Positions 45,315-54,810 of a stretch of DNA of 64,000 bases are shown piece by piece. The notes below the pieces were generated by a model that saw only the letters and a program-made list of their open reading frames with translations, searched no databases and was not told where the DNA came from. A program made the position numbers and the translations under genes. This stretch comes from Bacteroidetes bacterium GWA2_40_15 (lineage in GTDB: Bacteria > Bacteroidota > Bacteroidia > Bacteroidales > VadinHA17). Location of the stretch: positions 32,168 to 96,167 of the forward strand of contig MENI01000030.1 of NCBI GenBank assembly GCA_001768195.1, in the 5' to 3' direction. Every line of letters begins with the position of its first letter. The first letter of the stretch is position 1.

Positions 45315-47954
45315 TTAATACTGATCATGAAAATCTTTTCTCCTGTCATATTTCAGATCGCCAAGCACCGATGCTTTTGCACGGATTGTAAAATTCCATC
45401 CTTTCATTGATCCGTTGGGTACCCAGTTAAAGCTCATAATCCAGCAATGAAGATCGCGACGTATACCAATCTGGGTCATTGTAATTGCCTTGGAAGTAAA
45501 ATCATACCCGCTTGTATAGTCCATCAGCATCTTTTTTGTGATTGTAACACTGCCATTAAACGAAAGAGTCTGACTGATAGTAGATTTAAGTGAAGGCTTT
45601 GAGTAATTTATGCTATAACTAAGGTTTAGAGTCCAGGGCATGTCAAAATTCTGATAACCATACCTGTCTGTCATGCCTCCTCCAGGATCATCGTGATCAT
45701 CGTGATCATCCACACCTATCGGAGACCGGCTGTTATCAAACCCAATACCCTGAGAACCCGTGGGTTGTCCGGGGCTACTGGTTGATTTTTTCCCGGTAAG
45801 CAACTTGTCCAGACTCAGATCAAGGCTTGTACCAACACTGGTAAGCCTCATAAGCTTGTTATTGGCAGCAAGTGCAAAGGTACCAATGGATCTTCCCTCA
45901 CTGTTGATTCCATAAAGGTCAAAATTAGCCCTGGCAGAAATATTTATATTCTCAAGCAGTGTTGTCCTTGCCTGCATTGAAACCGGAGCCCATCGCATAG
46001 AGTCCGCAAAAACATTGTAAGAGGAAGTAATCCCGAAGTTGTCAATTATCTTAACCTTCTTTGCTATACCAGTCGTATCATTCTTTGCAAACACTTTGGC
46101 TTCTACAAGATTGACCAGACTGAAGGAGAATGATCCGCTTTTGTTAGATAGTGAAGGAGTTCCATATATGTTTCCTTCAAAAACAGAATACTCCTCATAT
46201 CTGTTACCTGAAGCATCTGTGCGCACTGTATCGTACATGTCTGAACTAAGACCTGGTATTTCAGGCACATAACTAAAACCTACTGAAGGTTTTATAACAT
46301 GCCTGATAGCCTGAACCCTGGAATTTGGGTTTAAGAATGAATACATACCGAAAATCTGAGGGTTGTAACCTGCTGATATTGAAGGATTAACAGCCTGGCC
46401 GTAAAACATTCCTGAAATTGTATCCTTTACCACCTGTGAAGTTTCATAATCAAAGGTCTTTTGGATCTTCTGAGAATAAAGCACACCTGAATAAGTGAGC
46501 GAGGGTGAGATATTGAAATTCTTAAATGGACGCAGTTGTATACTCAATGGAGCATCATGCTTAAAACCGTTCTGCATACTTTCCAGGCTCTCACCTGTAA
46601 ACAAAAGACTGTCATAAGTGCTGATCCGGTTATCGAGAGATGATGAATACTGGAACTGCAACTCCTGGTACCACTTTGTCTTTCCGGTACTTCTTTTCAT
46701 TTTCAAAGGGTAAATTCTGCCCATGTTAAAACTGACTTTGGGTAAATTTACATCAACAGTCTTATTCTTAACGTTCTGGCTATGATTTGCACTTGCTGAA
46801 AGATTGAACGGAGTGCCGGCCCATGATTTTGAGTAACTTATACTCGACTGCCTGGTTGTAGTGACGTGATCATTTACATTATAGCTGTTTTGCTGGTCGT
46901 ATCCGCTTGAACTCATATTGACACTGGCAGAAAATCTGGAACCCGGAGATGACTTGGGATCCTGGTTAAAAGCCCATCCCAGCCTGTAGTTTGTTGATTG
47001 TCCATAATCTTCAAGCCCCTTATGCCCGGTTATATTGTTAGCATAGCTGAAATTGAAATTACCATTATATTTATAGAGCTTATTATAGTTTGTAACAGCA
47101 TTGGCAAGCCAGGTTCCATTTGAATATACGTCACCTTTAATGCTCAGGTCCATATAACTGCTGATAGCAAAGTAATAACCCATATCCTTGAAGGAATAAC
47201 CACGTTCCCTTTCCTGTCCGAAACTGGGAAATAAAATCCCTGAAGAAGACCTGTTTGTATTAATCGGGAAATAACCAAAAGGTATTACAAGAGGCAATGG
47301 AATGCCTTCGACCACCAGGTTCCCAGGGCCTGAAATGATCTTCTCTCCCGGATATACCCTGGCTTTTGGCATGTTTATGTAAAAGTGAGGAGTATCTGCA
47401 TCACATGTCGAATAAGAACTCTTGGAGATATTGGAAGTACCATCCTCTAACAGTTTAGTATATGAACTATGAATAAGACCTTCGTCCTGTTTGGTAACAA
47501 TATTTTTAATAAGAGCTTTTTTAGTTTTAAAATTATAAGTCAGCTCATCAGCTTTGAACTCATTGCTTCCCTCCTTGAATACCGGAGTGCCAATCATTTT
47601 ACCACTGGTATCTCTCCTTCCTGCAGCAAAAAGCAGGTTATTACTCATATTAAAGATCATGGAATCGGCTGTGATCTCAATTTCTTCACTTCTGACAATA
47701 GCTTTATCGATGAGAATCACTCTTTTATTGGCAATATCACGTTTTACCTGTCCGGCAGCAGAGTATGTAACTTTCTGATCGATGGCGCTTGATGAAATCT
47801 TGCGAAAACCCGGCATGAGGCTATCTGCCTTTACCGAATCCTGCTTTACTATTTCATTCCCATCCGGAATTTTTGATTCCTGTGCCGCCAATGAAAATGA
47901 GATGGCCATCAACAGGTACAAAACATGAAACCGCTTTTCTTTTAAAAAATACAA
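45315..47954 (-). CDS. lptD: LPS-assembly outer-membrane protein LptD
   Basis: LptD inserts lipopolysaccharide into the outer leaflet. The N-terminal domain (about 45-200) is an OstA/LptA-like beta-jellyroll (KVTYSAAGQVKRDIANKRVI, EITADSMIFNMSN), followed by the large beta barrel with many amphipathic strands. A His/Asp-rich loop, VDDHDDHDDPGGG near residue 750, comes from a 9-bp DNA repeat. The frame can be extended to a TTG at 48005, but that codon lies in a promoter element (TAGTTTTG). The TTG at 47954 yields a good signal peptide (MYFLKEKRFHVLYLLMAISFSLAAQ in sense), so I chose it; 879 residues. An ATG at 47909 would cut the signal peptide short. Confidence 0.88.
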   Translation of the reverse strand: MYFLKEKRFHVLYLLMAISFSLAAQESKIPDGNEIVKQDSVKADSLMPGFRKISSSAIDQKVTYSAAGQVKRDIANKRVILIDKAIVRSEEIEITADSMIFNMSNNLLFAAGRRDTSGKMIGTPVFKEGSNEFKADELTYNFKTKKALIKNIVTKQDEGLIHSSYTKLLEDGTSNISKSSYSTCDADTPHFYINMPKARVYPGEKIISGPGNLVVEGIPLPLVIPFGYFPINTNRSSSGILFPSFGQERERGYSFKDMGYYFAISSYMDLSIKGDVYSNGTWLANAVTNYNKLYKYNGNFNFSYANNITGHKGLEDYGQSTNYRLGWAFNQDPKSSPGSRFSASVNMSSSGYDQQNSYNVNDHVTTTRQSSISYSKSWAGTPFNLSASANHSQNVKNKTVDVNLPKVSFNMGRIYPLKMKRSTGKTKWYQELQFQYSSSLDNRISTYDSLLFTGESLESMQNGFKHDAPLSIQLRPFKNFNISPSLTYSGVLYSQKIQKTFDYETSQVVKDTISGMFYGQAVNPSISAGYNPQIFGMYSFLNPNSRVQAIRHVIKPSVGFSYVPEIPGLSSDMYDTVRTDASGNRYEEYSVFEGNIYGTPSLSNKSGSFSFSLVNLVEAKVFAKNDTTGIAKKVKIIDNFGITSSYNVFADSMRWAPVSMQARTTLLENINISARANFDLYGINSEGRSIGTFALAANNKLMRLTSVGTSLDLSLDKLLTGKKSTSSPGQPTGSQGIGFDNSRSPIGVDDHDDHDDPGGGMTDRYGYQNFDMPWTLNLSYSINYSKPSLKSTISQTLSFNGSVTITKKMLMDYTSGYDFTSKAITMTQIGIRRDLHCWIMSFNWVPNGSMKGWNFTIRAKASVLGDLKYDRRKDFHDQY

Positions 47955-47963
47955 CTTAAATAC

Positions 47964-47971
47964 TATTTTTG
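47964..47971 (+). promoter_or_regulatory. -7 element (TATTTTTG) of the amidase gene
   Basis: Exact TAnnTTTG match, 60 bases before the amidase ATG at 48031. It lies in the leader of the divergent lptD gene. Confidence 0.4.
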
Positions 47972-48002
47972 TATAGTTTTTGTGTATACTGTGATGCCAG
48001 CG

Positions 48003-48010
48003 CAAAACTA
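48003..48010 (-). promoter_or_regulatory. -7 element (TAGTTTTG) of lptD
   Basis: Exact TAnnTTTG match on the minus strand, about 49 bases before the chosen TTG start at 47954. It rules out the in-frame TTG at 48005 as start. Confidence 0.45.
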
Positions 48011-48030
48011 ATAAAAAACATCAACTTAAA

Positions 48031-49188
48031 ATGAGTGCAATTACTAAAAACGACAAACTCAACACTAATAATATAAACACCTGGAAATTATTTCTGTTAT
48101 TATCTTCATTACTGGTTTTATCCGGCTCATTTTCAATTAATAATACGAATAAAACCTGGATTATTGTGATAGACGCCGGCCATGGAGGAAAAGATCCCGG
48201 GGCTCTTGGTACTTTTGCTGCTGAAAAGAATATTACCCTTGGGATTGCACTTAAGACAGGGAAATATATAGAACAGAATCTCAAAAATGTTAAAGTAATT
48301 TACACAAGAAAGAATGACACTTTTGTCGAATTAAAAGACAGAGCCAGCATTGCCAATAAGAGCAAAGCTGACCTCTTCATATCAATACATGCAAACTGGG
48401 CTCCATCGAAAAAAATTCTCGGAACAGAGAGTTTCATAATGGGTCATGCCAAGGATGAAGCTAATCTGCAGGTAGCAATGAAGGAGAACGAAGTAATACT
48501 TCTTGAAAGCGATTACACTACCAAATATGAAGGGTTTGATCCCAAGTCACCTGAATCATATATAATGTTCACCCTGATGCAGAACATTTACCAGGAACAG
48601 AGTACGCTGCTGGCTGCAAAAATACAGTCACAGTTCAGGGAAAGGATCAGCAGGGTCGACAGGGGGGTAAAACAGGCAGGTTTCTGGGTTCTTTTCATGA
48701 CAACAATGCCAAGCGTCCTTGTCGAAACCGGTTTTATCACCCACCCTAATGAGGAGAAATTTCTGAACTCAGATGAGGGACAAGACTACCTTGCATCAGC
48801 CATTTTCAGGGCATGCAGGGACTATATAGGTGAAACTGACAGAAGAAGTGGTATTTCAGCAGTCAAGAGTGCTGAAAACAACCTTGATCCGGAAAACAAA
48901 CCTGGAAACGCACCAGGGGCAAACAAGGTCATATTCATGGTACAAATTGCTGCCTCATCTATAAAAAAAGAGCTGAAACCGGAAAACTTCAGCGGATTGG
49001 AAGACGTTGTTGAAATAAATGAAAATGAAAGGTTTAAGTATGCATCAGGCAACTTCGCCGAGTATGCAGATGCTGCAAATTACAGAAAAAAGATTGAGAG
49101 TGCCTGGCCCGATGCATTTGTCATAGCTGTCAAAGGCAACAAAACAGTACCTTTGCAACAGGCACTGGAACAAAAAAAGAACAAATAA
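48031..49188 (+). CDS. N-acetylmuramoyl-L-alanine amidase with SPOR-like C-terminus
   Basis: A zinc amidase (Amidase_3) that cuts the bond between MurNAc and the stem peptide, needed for cell separation. The 385-residue protein has an N-terminal hydrophobic signal/anchor (about 18-36), the zinc ligands in VIDAGHGGKDPGALG and FISIHANWAPS, the glutamate in VLVETGFITHPNEEKFL, and a C-terminal region (about 300-375, VIFMVQIAASSIKKEL ... NYRKKIESAWPDAFVIAV) that looks like a SPOR peptidoglycan-binding domain. It lies 17 bp before an MCE/MlaD gene and is divergent from lptD, a common Bacteroidota arrangement. Confidence 0.93.
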   Translation: MSAITKNDKLNTNNINTWKLFLLLSSLLVLSGSFSINNTNKTWIIVIDAGHGGKDPGALGTFAAEKNITLGIALKTGKYIEQNLKNVKVIYTRKNDTFVELKDRASIANKSKADLFISIHANWAPSKKILGTESFIMGHAKDEANLQVAMKENEVILLESDYTTKYEGFDPKSPESYIMFTLMQNIYQEQSTLLAAKIQSQFRERISRVDRGVKQAGFWVLFMTTMPSVLVETGFITHPNEEKFLNSDEGQDYLASAIFRACRDYIGETDRRSGISAVKSAENNLDPENKPGNAPGANKVIFMVQIAASSIKKELKPENFSGLEDVVEINENERFKYASGNFAEYADAANYRKKIESAWPDAFVIAVKGNKTVPLQQALEQKKNK

Positions 49189-49205
49189 TAAATATAATAC
49201 ACCAG

Positions 49206-50159
49206 ATGAAGAAGATTTCGAATGAAGTTAAGGTTGGAGCTACAGCTATTTTAACTTTAATTGTTTTTATATGGCTTTACAGTTTTCTCAAAGGAAAAGA
49301 TTTCTTTAAGAATTCATCTTACTATTATACTGTATATGAAAATGTTGGCGGACTATCAGAATCAAATCCTGTTGAAATTAACGGTTACAAGGTTGGTGTG
49401 GTTCAGTCGATTGATTTCCTCAATGCTACCAGCGGCAAACTGCTTGTTGAATTTTCTGTCAGCAAGGATTTCAAACTTCCGAAAAATACTGTTGCTGAAA
49501 TCATACCCATTTCTGTGCTTGGAGGAATGAAAGTTCAGTTTGTTTACGGAAATGGCCCCGGATTTTACGAGGAAGGAGATACTCTGCCCGGCAGAGTGGC
49601 TCCTTCATTAACAGATATGATAAACAGGGAGATATTGCCTTTAAAAGATATAATATCAGGACTGATTGTCACACTGGATTCCGTTACAAGTTCATTGGAT
49701 GATTTAATGGATGATAATTTCAAGGATGATCTGCGAGGAACAATAGACAACCTTAACAATACTACCGGAATCATTGAAAGCATTGTCGGTTCCAAAGAGA
49801 CAGAATTAAAAAACACACTTGCAAATCTTGACCGGTTTTCCCGTATGTTATCTGAAAATTCAGAAAAAATAGGAAATACGTTCTCCAATATGGAAAGAAT
49901 CTCTGATACTCTTGCTGCAGCTGATATTTACGGAACCATCAGAAACCTTAAATCAAGTCTCGAAGAAACTTCAGTCACACTTGATAATATGAACAACGGT
50001 AAAGGAACTGCCGGCCAGTTAATGACAAATGACACACTTTATACAAATCTGTCGAACAGTCTTGAAAATTTAAACATACTTTTAATTGATATGAAAGCTA
50101 ATCCTAAAAGATATGTTCACTTCTCTCTCTTCGGAAAAAAAGAAAAAAGCGCTGAATGA
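49206..50159 (+). CDS. MlaD/MCE family lipid-transport protein
   Basis: A 317-residue periplasmic protein anchored by one N-terminal helix (about 8-27, VGATAILTLIVFIWLYSFL). The MCE domain follows (about 36-115: YYTVYENVGGLSESNPVEINGYKVGVV, EIIPISVLGGMKVQFVYG), then long helical regions that may form a coiled coil. MlaD hexamers bind phospholipids and work with an ABC transporter (MlaFE) to move lipids between membranes. No mlaE or mlaF is adjacent. It follows the amidase by 17 bp and is probably co-transcribed. Confidence 0.9.
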   Translation: MKKISNEVKVGATAILTLIVFIWLYSFLKGKDFFKNSSYYYTVYENVGGLSESNPVEINGYKVGVVQSIDFLNATSGKLLVEFSVSKDFKLPKNTVAEIIPISVLGGMKVQFVYGNGPGFYEEGDTLPGRVAPSLTDMINREILPLKDIISGLIVTLDSVTSSLDDLMDDNFKDDLRGTIDNLNNTTGIIESIVGSKETELKNTLANLDRFSRMLSENSEKIGNTFSNMERISDTLAAADIYGTIRNLKSSLEETSVTLDNMNNGKGTAGQLMTNDTLYTNLSNSLENLNILLIDMKANPKRYVHFSLFGKKEKSAE

Positions 50160-50496
50160 TTTTTTAATAAAATTCAGATAATCTTTGCTTTAAAATTTAT
50201 ATCTGAATCAATGTCAAAATAGTCCTCATTTAAAATAGTCACAGTTATATTATGATTAACATTTCATAATGAATTGTTACACACTTACAAAACAAACTTT
50301 ACATTCTTAATATATTGATTATCAATATATTAAAAAAATAAAAAATAATTCATTTTATAAGTTGCTGATGATTAAAAACATATACTATTTTTGAAAAAGT
50401 CAAGTAAAAAAAAATTTTTTTATTAGGTTTTTTTTACAAATATTGCTAACTGAATCAGCAAGATTGGGATCAGAATTTTTTAAAACAACAACCTAA
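50160..50496. other. AT-rich non-coding region upstream of dnaA
   Basis: A 337-bp strongly AT-rich gap with long A and T runs (for example 50406-50422). It contains a 27-bp palindrome (50307-50333). No convincing DnaA box (TTATCCACA type) was found, so it is not called an origin. It should contain the dnaA promoter, but no exact TAnnTTTG element was found on the plus strand. Confidence 0.6.
50307..50333. promoter_or_regulatory. Perfect 13-bp inverted repeat upstream of dnaA
   Basis: TTAATATATTGAT and ATCAATATATTAA are exact reverse complements separated by a single T. It is centred 177 bp before the dnaA start. No T tract suited to termination follows; an operator or a DNA-unwinding/cruciform site is possible. 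Confidence 0.5.
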
Positions 50497-51927
50497 ATGA
50501 ATAAGTCTCATGTTGACGTATGGAATAATTGTCTGCAGATAATAAAAGACATTATTCCATCCATCAGTTATAAAACATGGTTTGAGCCAATCATACCATT
50601 GAAAATTGAGAATAATGTACTGACGATCCAGGTACCGAGTCCATTCTTTTATGAGTACCTTGAAGAGCAGTATATTGAGATACTGAGGAAAACATTAAGG
50701 CGTGAAATCGGCACTGACGCCAAGCTCGAGTACAATGTTGTAATGGAGAATGCAAATTATTCTAATGGGAAACCGTATACAGTAAGATATCCGTCAAGAA
50801 ATAAAACCGAACTGAATAATAAGCCAGTACAGGTACCTTTTGATATTACACAGCCTTCAATCCGGAATCCTTTCGTTATCCCGGGAATTAAGAAAGTACA
50901 CTTTGATCCTAAACTTAATCCTGATTACAACTTCAATAATTATGTGGAAGGTGAGTGCAACAGGCTGGCAAGATCGGCAGGGATTGCAGTCGGAAATAAT
51001 CCCGGAGGTACCGCATTCAATCCACTGATGATTTACGGCGATTCCGGACTGGGAAAAACCCATCTTGCTCAGGCAATAGGTATTCTTGTCAAGGAAAAAC
51101 ACCCGGACAAAACTGTTCTTTATGTAAATGCCAATAAGTTTCAGACCCAGTTTGTAGAATCAGTCAGAAACAATAACAAAAATGATTTCCTGCATTTTTA
51201 TCAGATGATAGATGTTCTGATTCTTGATGATGTACATGAATTTGCAGGAAAGGAAAAGACCCAGGATACCTTCTTCCACATCTTCAATCATCTTCATCAG
51301 TCAGGCAAGCAGCTTATTTTAACCAGCGACAGGCCTCCTGTTGAGTTACAGGGCATGGAACAGAGGCTCCTGTCAAGATTTAAGTGGGGACTTCAGGCCG
51401 ATCTGCAACGACCTGATTATGAGACCAGACTGGCTATTTTAAAAAAGAAAGCCTATAACGACGGGATAGAACTTCCGGAAGAGATTTTCGAATTCCTGGC
51501 AATCAATATATCAAACAACATTCGCGAGCTTGAGGCTGTATTGATTTCTCTTTATGCACAGTCAACACTCAACAGAAAAGAGATAACACTTGATCTCGCG
51601 AGGATGATGGTAGAAAAGCTTATAAGTACAAGCCACCGTGAAATAACTATTGAATATATTCAGAAGATAGTATGCGATTACTACAAGATCCCGATTGAGT
51701 TGATTCAGGGTAAAACGAGGAAGAGGGAGATTGTTCAGGCACGACAGGTTTCTATGTTTTTCTCGAAAAGCCTTACCAAGGCCAGTCTGGCCAGCATAGG
51801 GTCGCACATCGGAGGCAAGGATCATGCAACTGTACTTCATGCATGCAAAACCGTAAATAACCTTATTGACACTGATAAGCATTTCAGAAATCAGATAACT
51901 GAAATTGAAAAGAAACTGAAGGTGTAA
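50497..51927 (+). CDS. dnaA: Chromosomal replication initiator protein DnaA
   Basis: DnaA binds origin boxes and opens DNA. The 476-residue protein has domain I (VDVWNNCLQIIKDIIPSISYKTWFEP), a linker, the AAA+ core with Walker A IYGDSGLGKTHLAQAIG and Walker B VLILDDVHEFAGKEKTQDTF, and the C-terminal DNA-binding domain with KTRKREIVQARQVSMFFSK and the signature GSHIGGKDHATVLHACKTV. It is preceded by a 337-bp AT-rich gap and followed directly by a heptanucleotide array. Confidence 0.97.
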   Translation: MNKSHVDVWNNCLQIIKDIIPSISYKTWFEPIIPLKIENNVLTIQVPSPFFYEYLEEQYIEILRKTLRREIGTDAKLEYNVVMENANYSNGKPYTVRYPSRNKTELNNKPVQVPFDITQPSIRNPFVIPGIKKVHFDPKLNPDYNFNNYVEGECNRLARSAGIAVGNNPGGTAFNPLMIYGDSGLGKTHLAQAIGILVKEKHPDKTVLYVNANKFQTQFVESVRNNNKNDFLHFYQMIDVLILDDVHEFAGKEKTQDTFFHIFNHLHQSGKQLILTSDRPPVELQGMEQRLLSRFKWGLQADLQRPDYETRLAILKKKAYNDGIELPEEIFEFLAINISNNIRELEAVLISLYAQSTLNRKEITLDLARMMVEKLISTSHREITIEYIQKIVCDYYKIPIELIQGKTRKREIVQARQVSMFFSKSLTKASLASIGSHIGGKDHATVLHACKTVNNLIDTDKHFRNQITEIEKKLKV

Positions 51928-51932
51928 ATACG

Positions 51933-52002
51933 GCGCAGGGCGCAGGCTGAGGAGCGGAGCGACGAAGTCCCGCATGGCGGGAGCGCAGGGCAAAGCCGCA
52001 GG
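51933..52002 (+). repeat. Heptanucleotide-type array between dnaA and the convergent gene
   Basis: GCGCAGG, GCGCAGG, CTGAGGA, GCGGAGC, GACGAAG, then a stem-loop TCCCGC-ATG-GCGGGA (51968-51982) and AGCGCAGGGCAAAGCCGCAGG. It fills almost all of the 78-bp gap. Only the first two units are exact; the rest is diverged and shifted by one base. Confidence 0.7.
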
Positions 52003-52005
52003 ACG

Positions 52006-54810
52006 TTATCGTTTTACCTTAAAGTTCTTACTATCGATATCTTTTACGCATCTGAAGCCGACAGTAGCACTTCTGTCAAAACCCGGAGAGACAAGAAGTA
52101 ATATCTGAGTCTTATCCAGTGACTGGGGGCCACCCTGCAGATACCACCAGCTGGAATCAGGTTTATAAAAACTTCCGCCTCTTATTACGGCTGAATAATA
52201 GGTTCCGTTGAAATAAATATCATTTGTCATCTGCCACACATTGCCAACCATATCCATTACACCATAAGGACTTTGCCCCTTTGGAAAAGCATCCACAGGT
52301 GTCTGCCTGCCAAAAGAGTTATTACAGTAAGTGGCATGAAAATCATTACCCCATGGCCATCTTCGTTTATCAGTACCCTGGGCTGCCAGTTGCCACTCTG
52401 CCTGTGTGGGAAGTCTTTTCCCTGCCCACCGGGCATATGATGACATATCCTCATAACTTAAATTTACAACAGGATATTTATCCTGTCCCTGTTTAAACAT
52501 ACCAGATTGCCAATGCCGCAAATACCCTGAAGTATCTGAAGGACGATAACCTGATAAAGTAATGAACTCATAATATTGTGCATTTGTGACGGGATATCTG
52601 TCAATAATAAAGCTATCAACCACAATTCCATTTCCGGGAAGGTCAGGGTATGGAATGAAATCATCTCCCCCGGTCAGTTCCATTAAAACATTGGAGCCTG
52701 GCACAAGAACCATTTCAGCCGGCAGCACTTCAGACCTGACTGTAGGTATAACCTTGCTAATAATCCGTTGTTCATTGCCACTGATCCTCAGAATTACCTC
52801 ATCCTTTAGTTTTTTATCCTCAATAAGCTGCAACACAATTTTACCTTCATAATAGCCATACAGATCTTTAATACGCATTGAAGTATCGCATGGCATTTTA
52901 ATTTCCTTACAGGTATTTTTCTGAGCAGGATTTCCTTTCCATAACAACAGGCTTCCTCCGGATTCACTTCTGACCTTTATTGAATCACCGGCAATCTCGG
53001 CTCCTATCAGGCATGGGAATTCAGCTATGCAGTCAACCGATCCTTCCCTTCGTGTATCTGAGAATGAAGTATCCCAACCTTCTGCAGTAACAGGAATAAA
53101 TGCCTTACCATTACTTACTTCAGGATTAACAGATTCATGATTCCACAAGGATACATAGTGAATACCTTCGCTCCTTTCTGAGGTGAACATCTTGCCCTTT
53201 AAACCTTCAGGTCTCATATTAAGCACAGTGAATATTGTTTTTTCACCCGATCTCCACCTGTTAACGTATACCCCGTCGGTGGCAGTTGAAATTAAGGGAG
53301 TCCAGTCTTTATCAAGGAATGCATCAGAATTCTGCCTTAGTATGAATGTTGTACGGGAAAGAAAGTCAATATCCCGATCAAAGGATTCACCTCTTCCTCC
53401 GGGCCGGAACATATTTAATTCTGTACCATACCCATTAAAGAAGGCAATAGCTATTTCACGGTGCAGTATGTCCTCCCCCACATCGCATACTCTGAAAATG
53501 GCAAAATCAGGTTTAATAAGCTTATTCAGATTCAGCTCAGGACTCATTAATATAGCATTATGGACCCGGCCTGAAATAATTCCCTGCATATCGCGGGGTG
53601 TGGCCATCCCTTCAGAATACATTATCACACCTTTCCTGACGCTGTCGACTGCTTCCTGCAGTTCTGGTCCTGAATTGCCTCTGGTATCAAGTACAACACC
53701 GTCTGCTTCTGTTTCAGAAATCAGTTTTGCCATTCCCTTGAAATGTTCCTCTTTTCGTGTACTGTTATCCCATGGATTGTAGGAAATAAAGAACCGCGTA
53801 CCCGAAAGCTGTGACATTTTAACAAAACTCCTGAGTTGCTGCGTTCCTCCCGGCAGATCGCGGTACAGGTCCCACTGGTTTCTCTGATCAAGCCCAAGCC
53901 GTGGCCACGTTGGCCAGATTCCGAAAACATCAATATTGCCAAAAAGAGTGAACCATTTCTTCAGGAAATCCGCATAGGTGTATTTTCCTGAAAACCGGTC
54001 AAAGAACTCCCTGTCCCATGCCATCTGAAGTATAATCAGGTAGCTCTCCTTTATCCAGGCCAGATCATCCCGCTCAAAAAGGGAGTTATCAAATTCCTCT
54101 ACGTCATATATATACCTGTCCCTGAATACCTTACGCAAACCATTCTGCCAGTCACCTTTGTACAATTCAGTGTACATTGAAAAACTGACACTAGCTTCAG
54201 GAGGCAAAACTGACTCATATCTTTTTTTCTGCCCTTGCTCAACTGACTGTCGTCTTATCACAGAGCAAACTGAATATTCACTTCCGGTAACAAATGAGGA
54301 ATATCCCATTTCCCAGGCATTATCAGGAAGAATAACTCTTACCGGCTTGTAACCCGGACGGAAAAGCCAGGCTCTGGCAAGGTTGGAGGGTCCCTTTCCT
54401 GTGATATAAACAGAAGTGCTGTCTTCACCATATGGAACTACATTACCTATTATTAAAGTGTCTTTCCCGGTATTTTTGAATATGAGATCTCCTTTCCAGC
54501 CTGCAGCTGAAGTATCAGAGGGGTTGTATTTTACCTGCAACCAATTGTCATAAATCTGAATATACCCGGTTCCATTTATAGCCACATTCACTCCCGAAGA
54601 GTTTCTTAAATTATTGTTAAGAAGGAAACTGTACAAAGGTCTGCTGTAATTAAGGTTTACTGAAGTGGAGTCGGTCAGAATGAATCTGTTTACCAGTAGC
54701 CCCTGGTTGTAAGAAAGCTTAATGTCAACTATTTCCTGTGCTCTGACATCAAGGATTAAAGCAATGAAAGTAAATAACAGAAAATATCTTAATCCGGTTG
54801 AATTCTCCAT
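52006..54810 (-). CDS. Exported TIM-barrel glycoside-hydrolase-like protein fused to a SUMF1 domain
   Basis: A 934-residue protein with signal peptide MENSTGLRYFLLFTFIALILDVRAQ. The N-terminal 200 residues are beta-rich; about 240-560 look like a glycoside-hydrolase-type TIM barrel (DVFGIWPTWPRLGLDQRNQW, FFISYNPWDNST, ADGVVLDTRGNSGPELQEAV); beta-rich segments follow; about 690-925 form a formylglycine-generating-enzyme-like (SUMF1) domain (PAEMVLVPGSNVLM, DRYPVTNAQYYEFI, RLPTQAEWQLAAQG, GNVWQMTND, RGGSFYKPDSSWW, VGFRCVKD). The copper-binding cysteines of true formylglycine-generating enzymes are not seen after RGGSF, so this domain is probably structural or binding. Substrate unknown. Confidence 0.8.
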   Translation of the reverse strand: MENSTGLRYFLLFTFIALILDVRAQEIVDIKLSYNQGLLVNRFILTDSTSVNLNYSRPLYSFLLNNNLRNSSGVNVAINGTGYIQIYDNWLQVKYNPSDTSAAGWKGDLIFKNTGKDTLIIGNVVPYGEDSTSVYITGKGPSNLARAWLFRPGYKPVRVILPDNAWEMGYSSFVTGSEYSVCSVIRRQSVEQGQKKRYESVLPPEASVSFSMYTELYKGDWQNGLRKVFRDRYIYDVEEFDNSLFERDDLAWIKESYLIILQMAWDREFFDRFSGKYTYADFLKKWFTLFGNIDVFGIWPTWPRLGLDQRNQWDLYRDLPGGTQQLRSFVKMSQLSGTRFFISYNPWDNSTRKEEHFKGMAKLISETEADGVVLDTRGNSGPELQEAVDSVRKGVIMYSEGMATPRDMQGIISGRVHNAILMSPELNLNKLIKPDFAIFRVCDVGEDILHREIAIAFFNGYGTELNMFRPGGRGESFDRDIDFLSRTTFILRQNSDAFLDKDWTPLISTATDGVYVNRWRSGEKTIFTVLNMRPEGLKGKMFTSERSEGIHYVSLWNHESVNPEVSNGKAFIPVTAEGWDTSFSDTRREGSVDCIAEFPCLIGAEIAGDSIKVRSESGGSLLLWKGNPAQKNTCKEIKMPCDTSMRIKDLYGYYEGKIVLQLIEDKKLKDEVILRISGNEQRIISKVIPTVRSEVLPAEMVLVPGSNVLMELTGGDDFIPYPDLPGNGIVVDSFIIDRYPVTNAQYYEFITLSGYRPSDTSGYLRHWQSGMFKQGQDKYPVVNLSYEDMSSYARWAGKRLPTQAEWQLAAQGTDKRRWPWGNDFHATYCNNSFGRQTPVDAFPKGQSPYGVMDMVGNVWQMTNDIYFNGTYYSAVIRGGSFYKPDSSWWYLQGGPQSLDKTQILLLVSPGFDRSATVGFRCVKDIDSKNFKVKR

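Noticed and set aside
50160-50496. Replication origin upstream of dnaA
   Set aside because: AT-rich and with a palindrome, but no cluster of TTATCCACA-type DnaA boxes could be found.
53183-53782. 199-codon plus-strand open frame
   Set aside because: Antisense shadow of the TIM-barrel/SUMF1 gene, whose domains are clear in the minus-strand frame.
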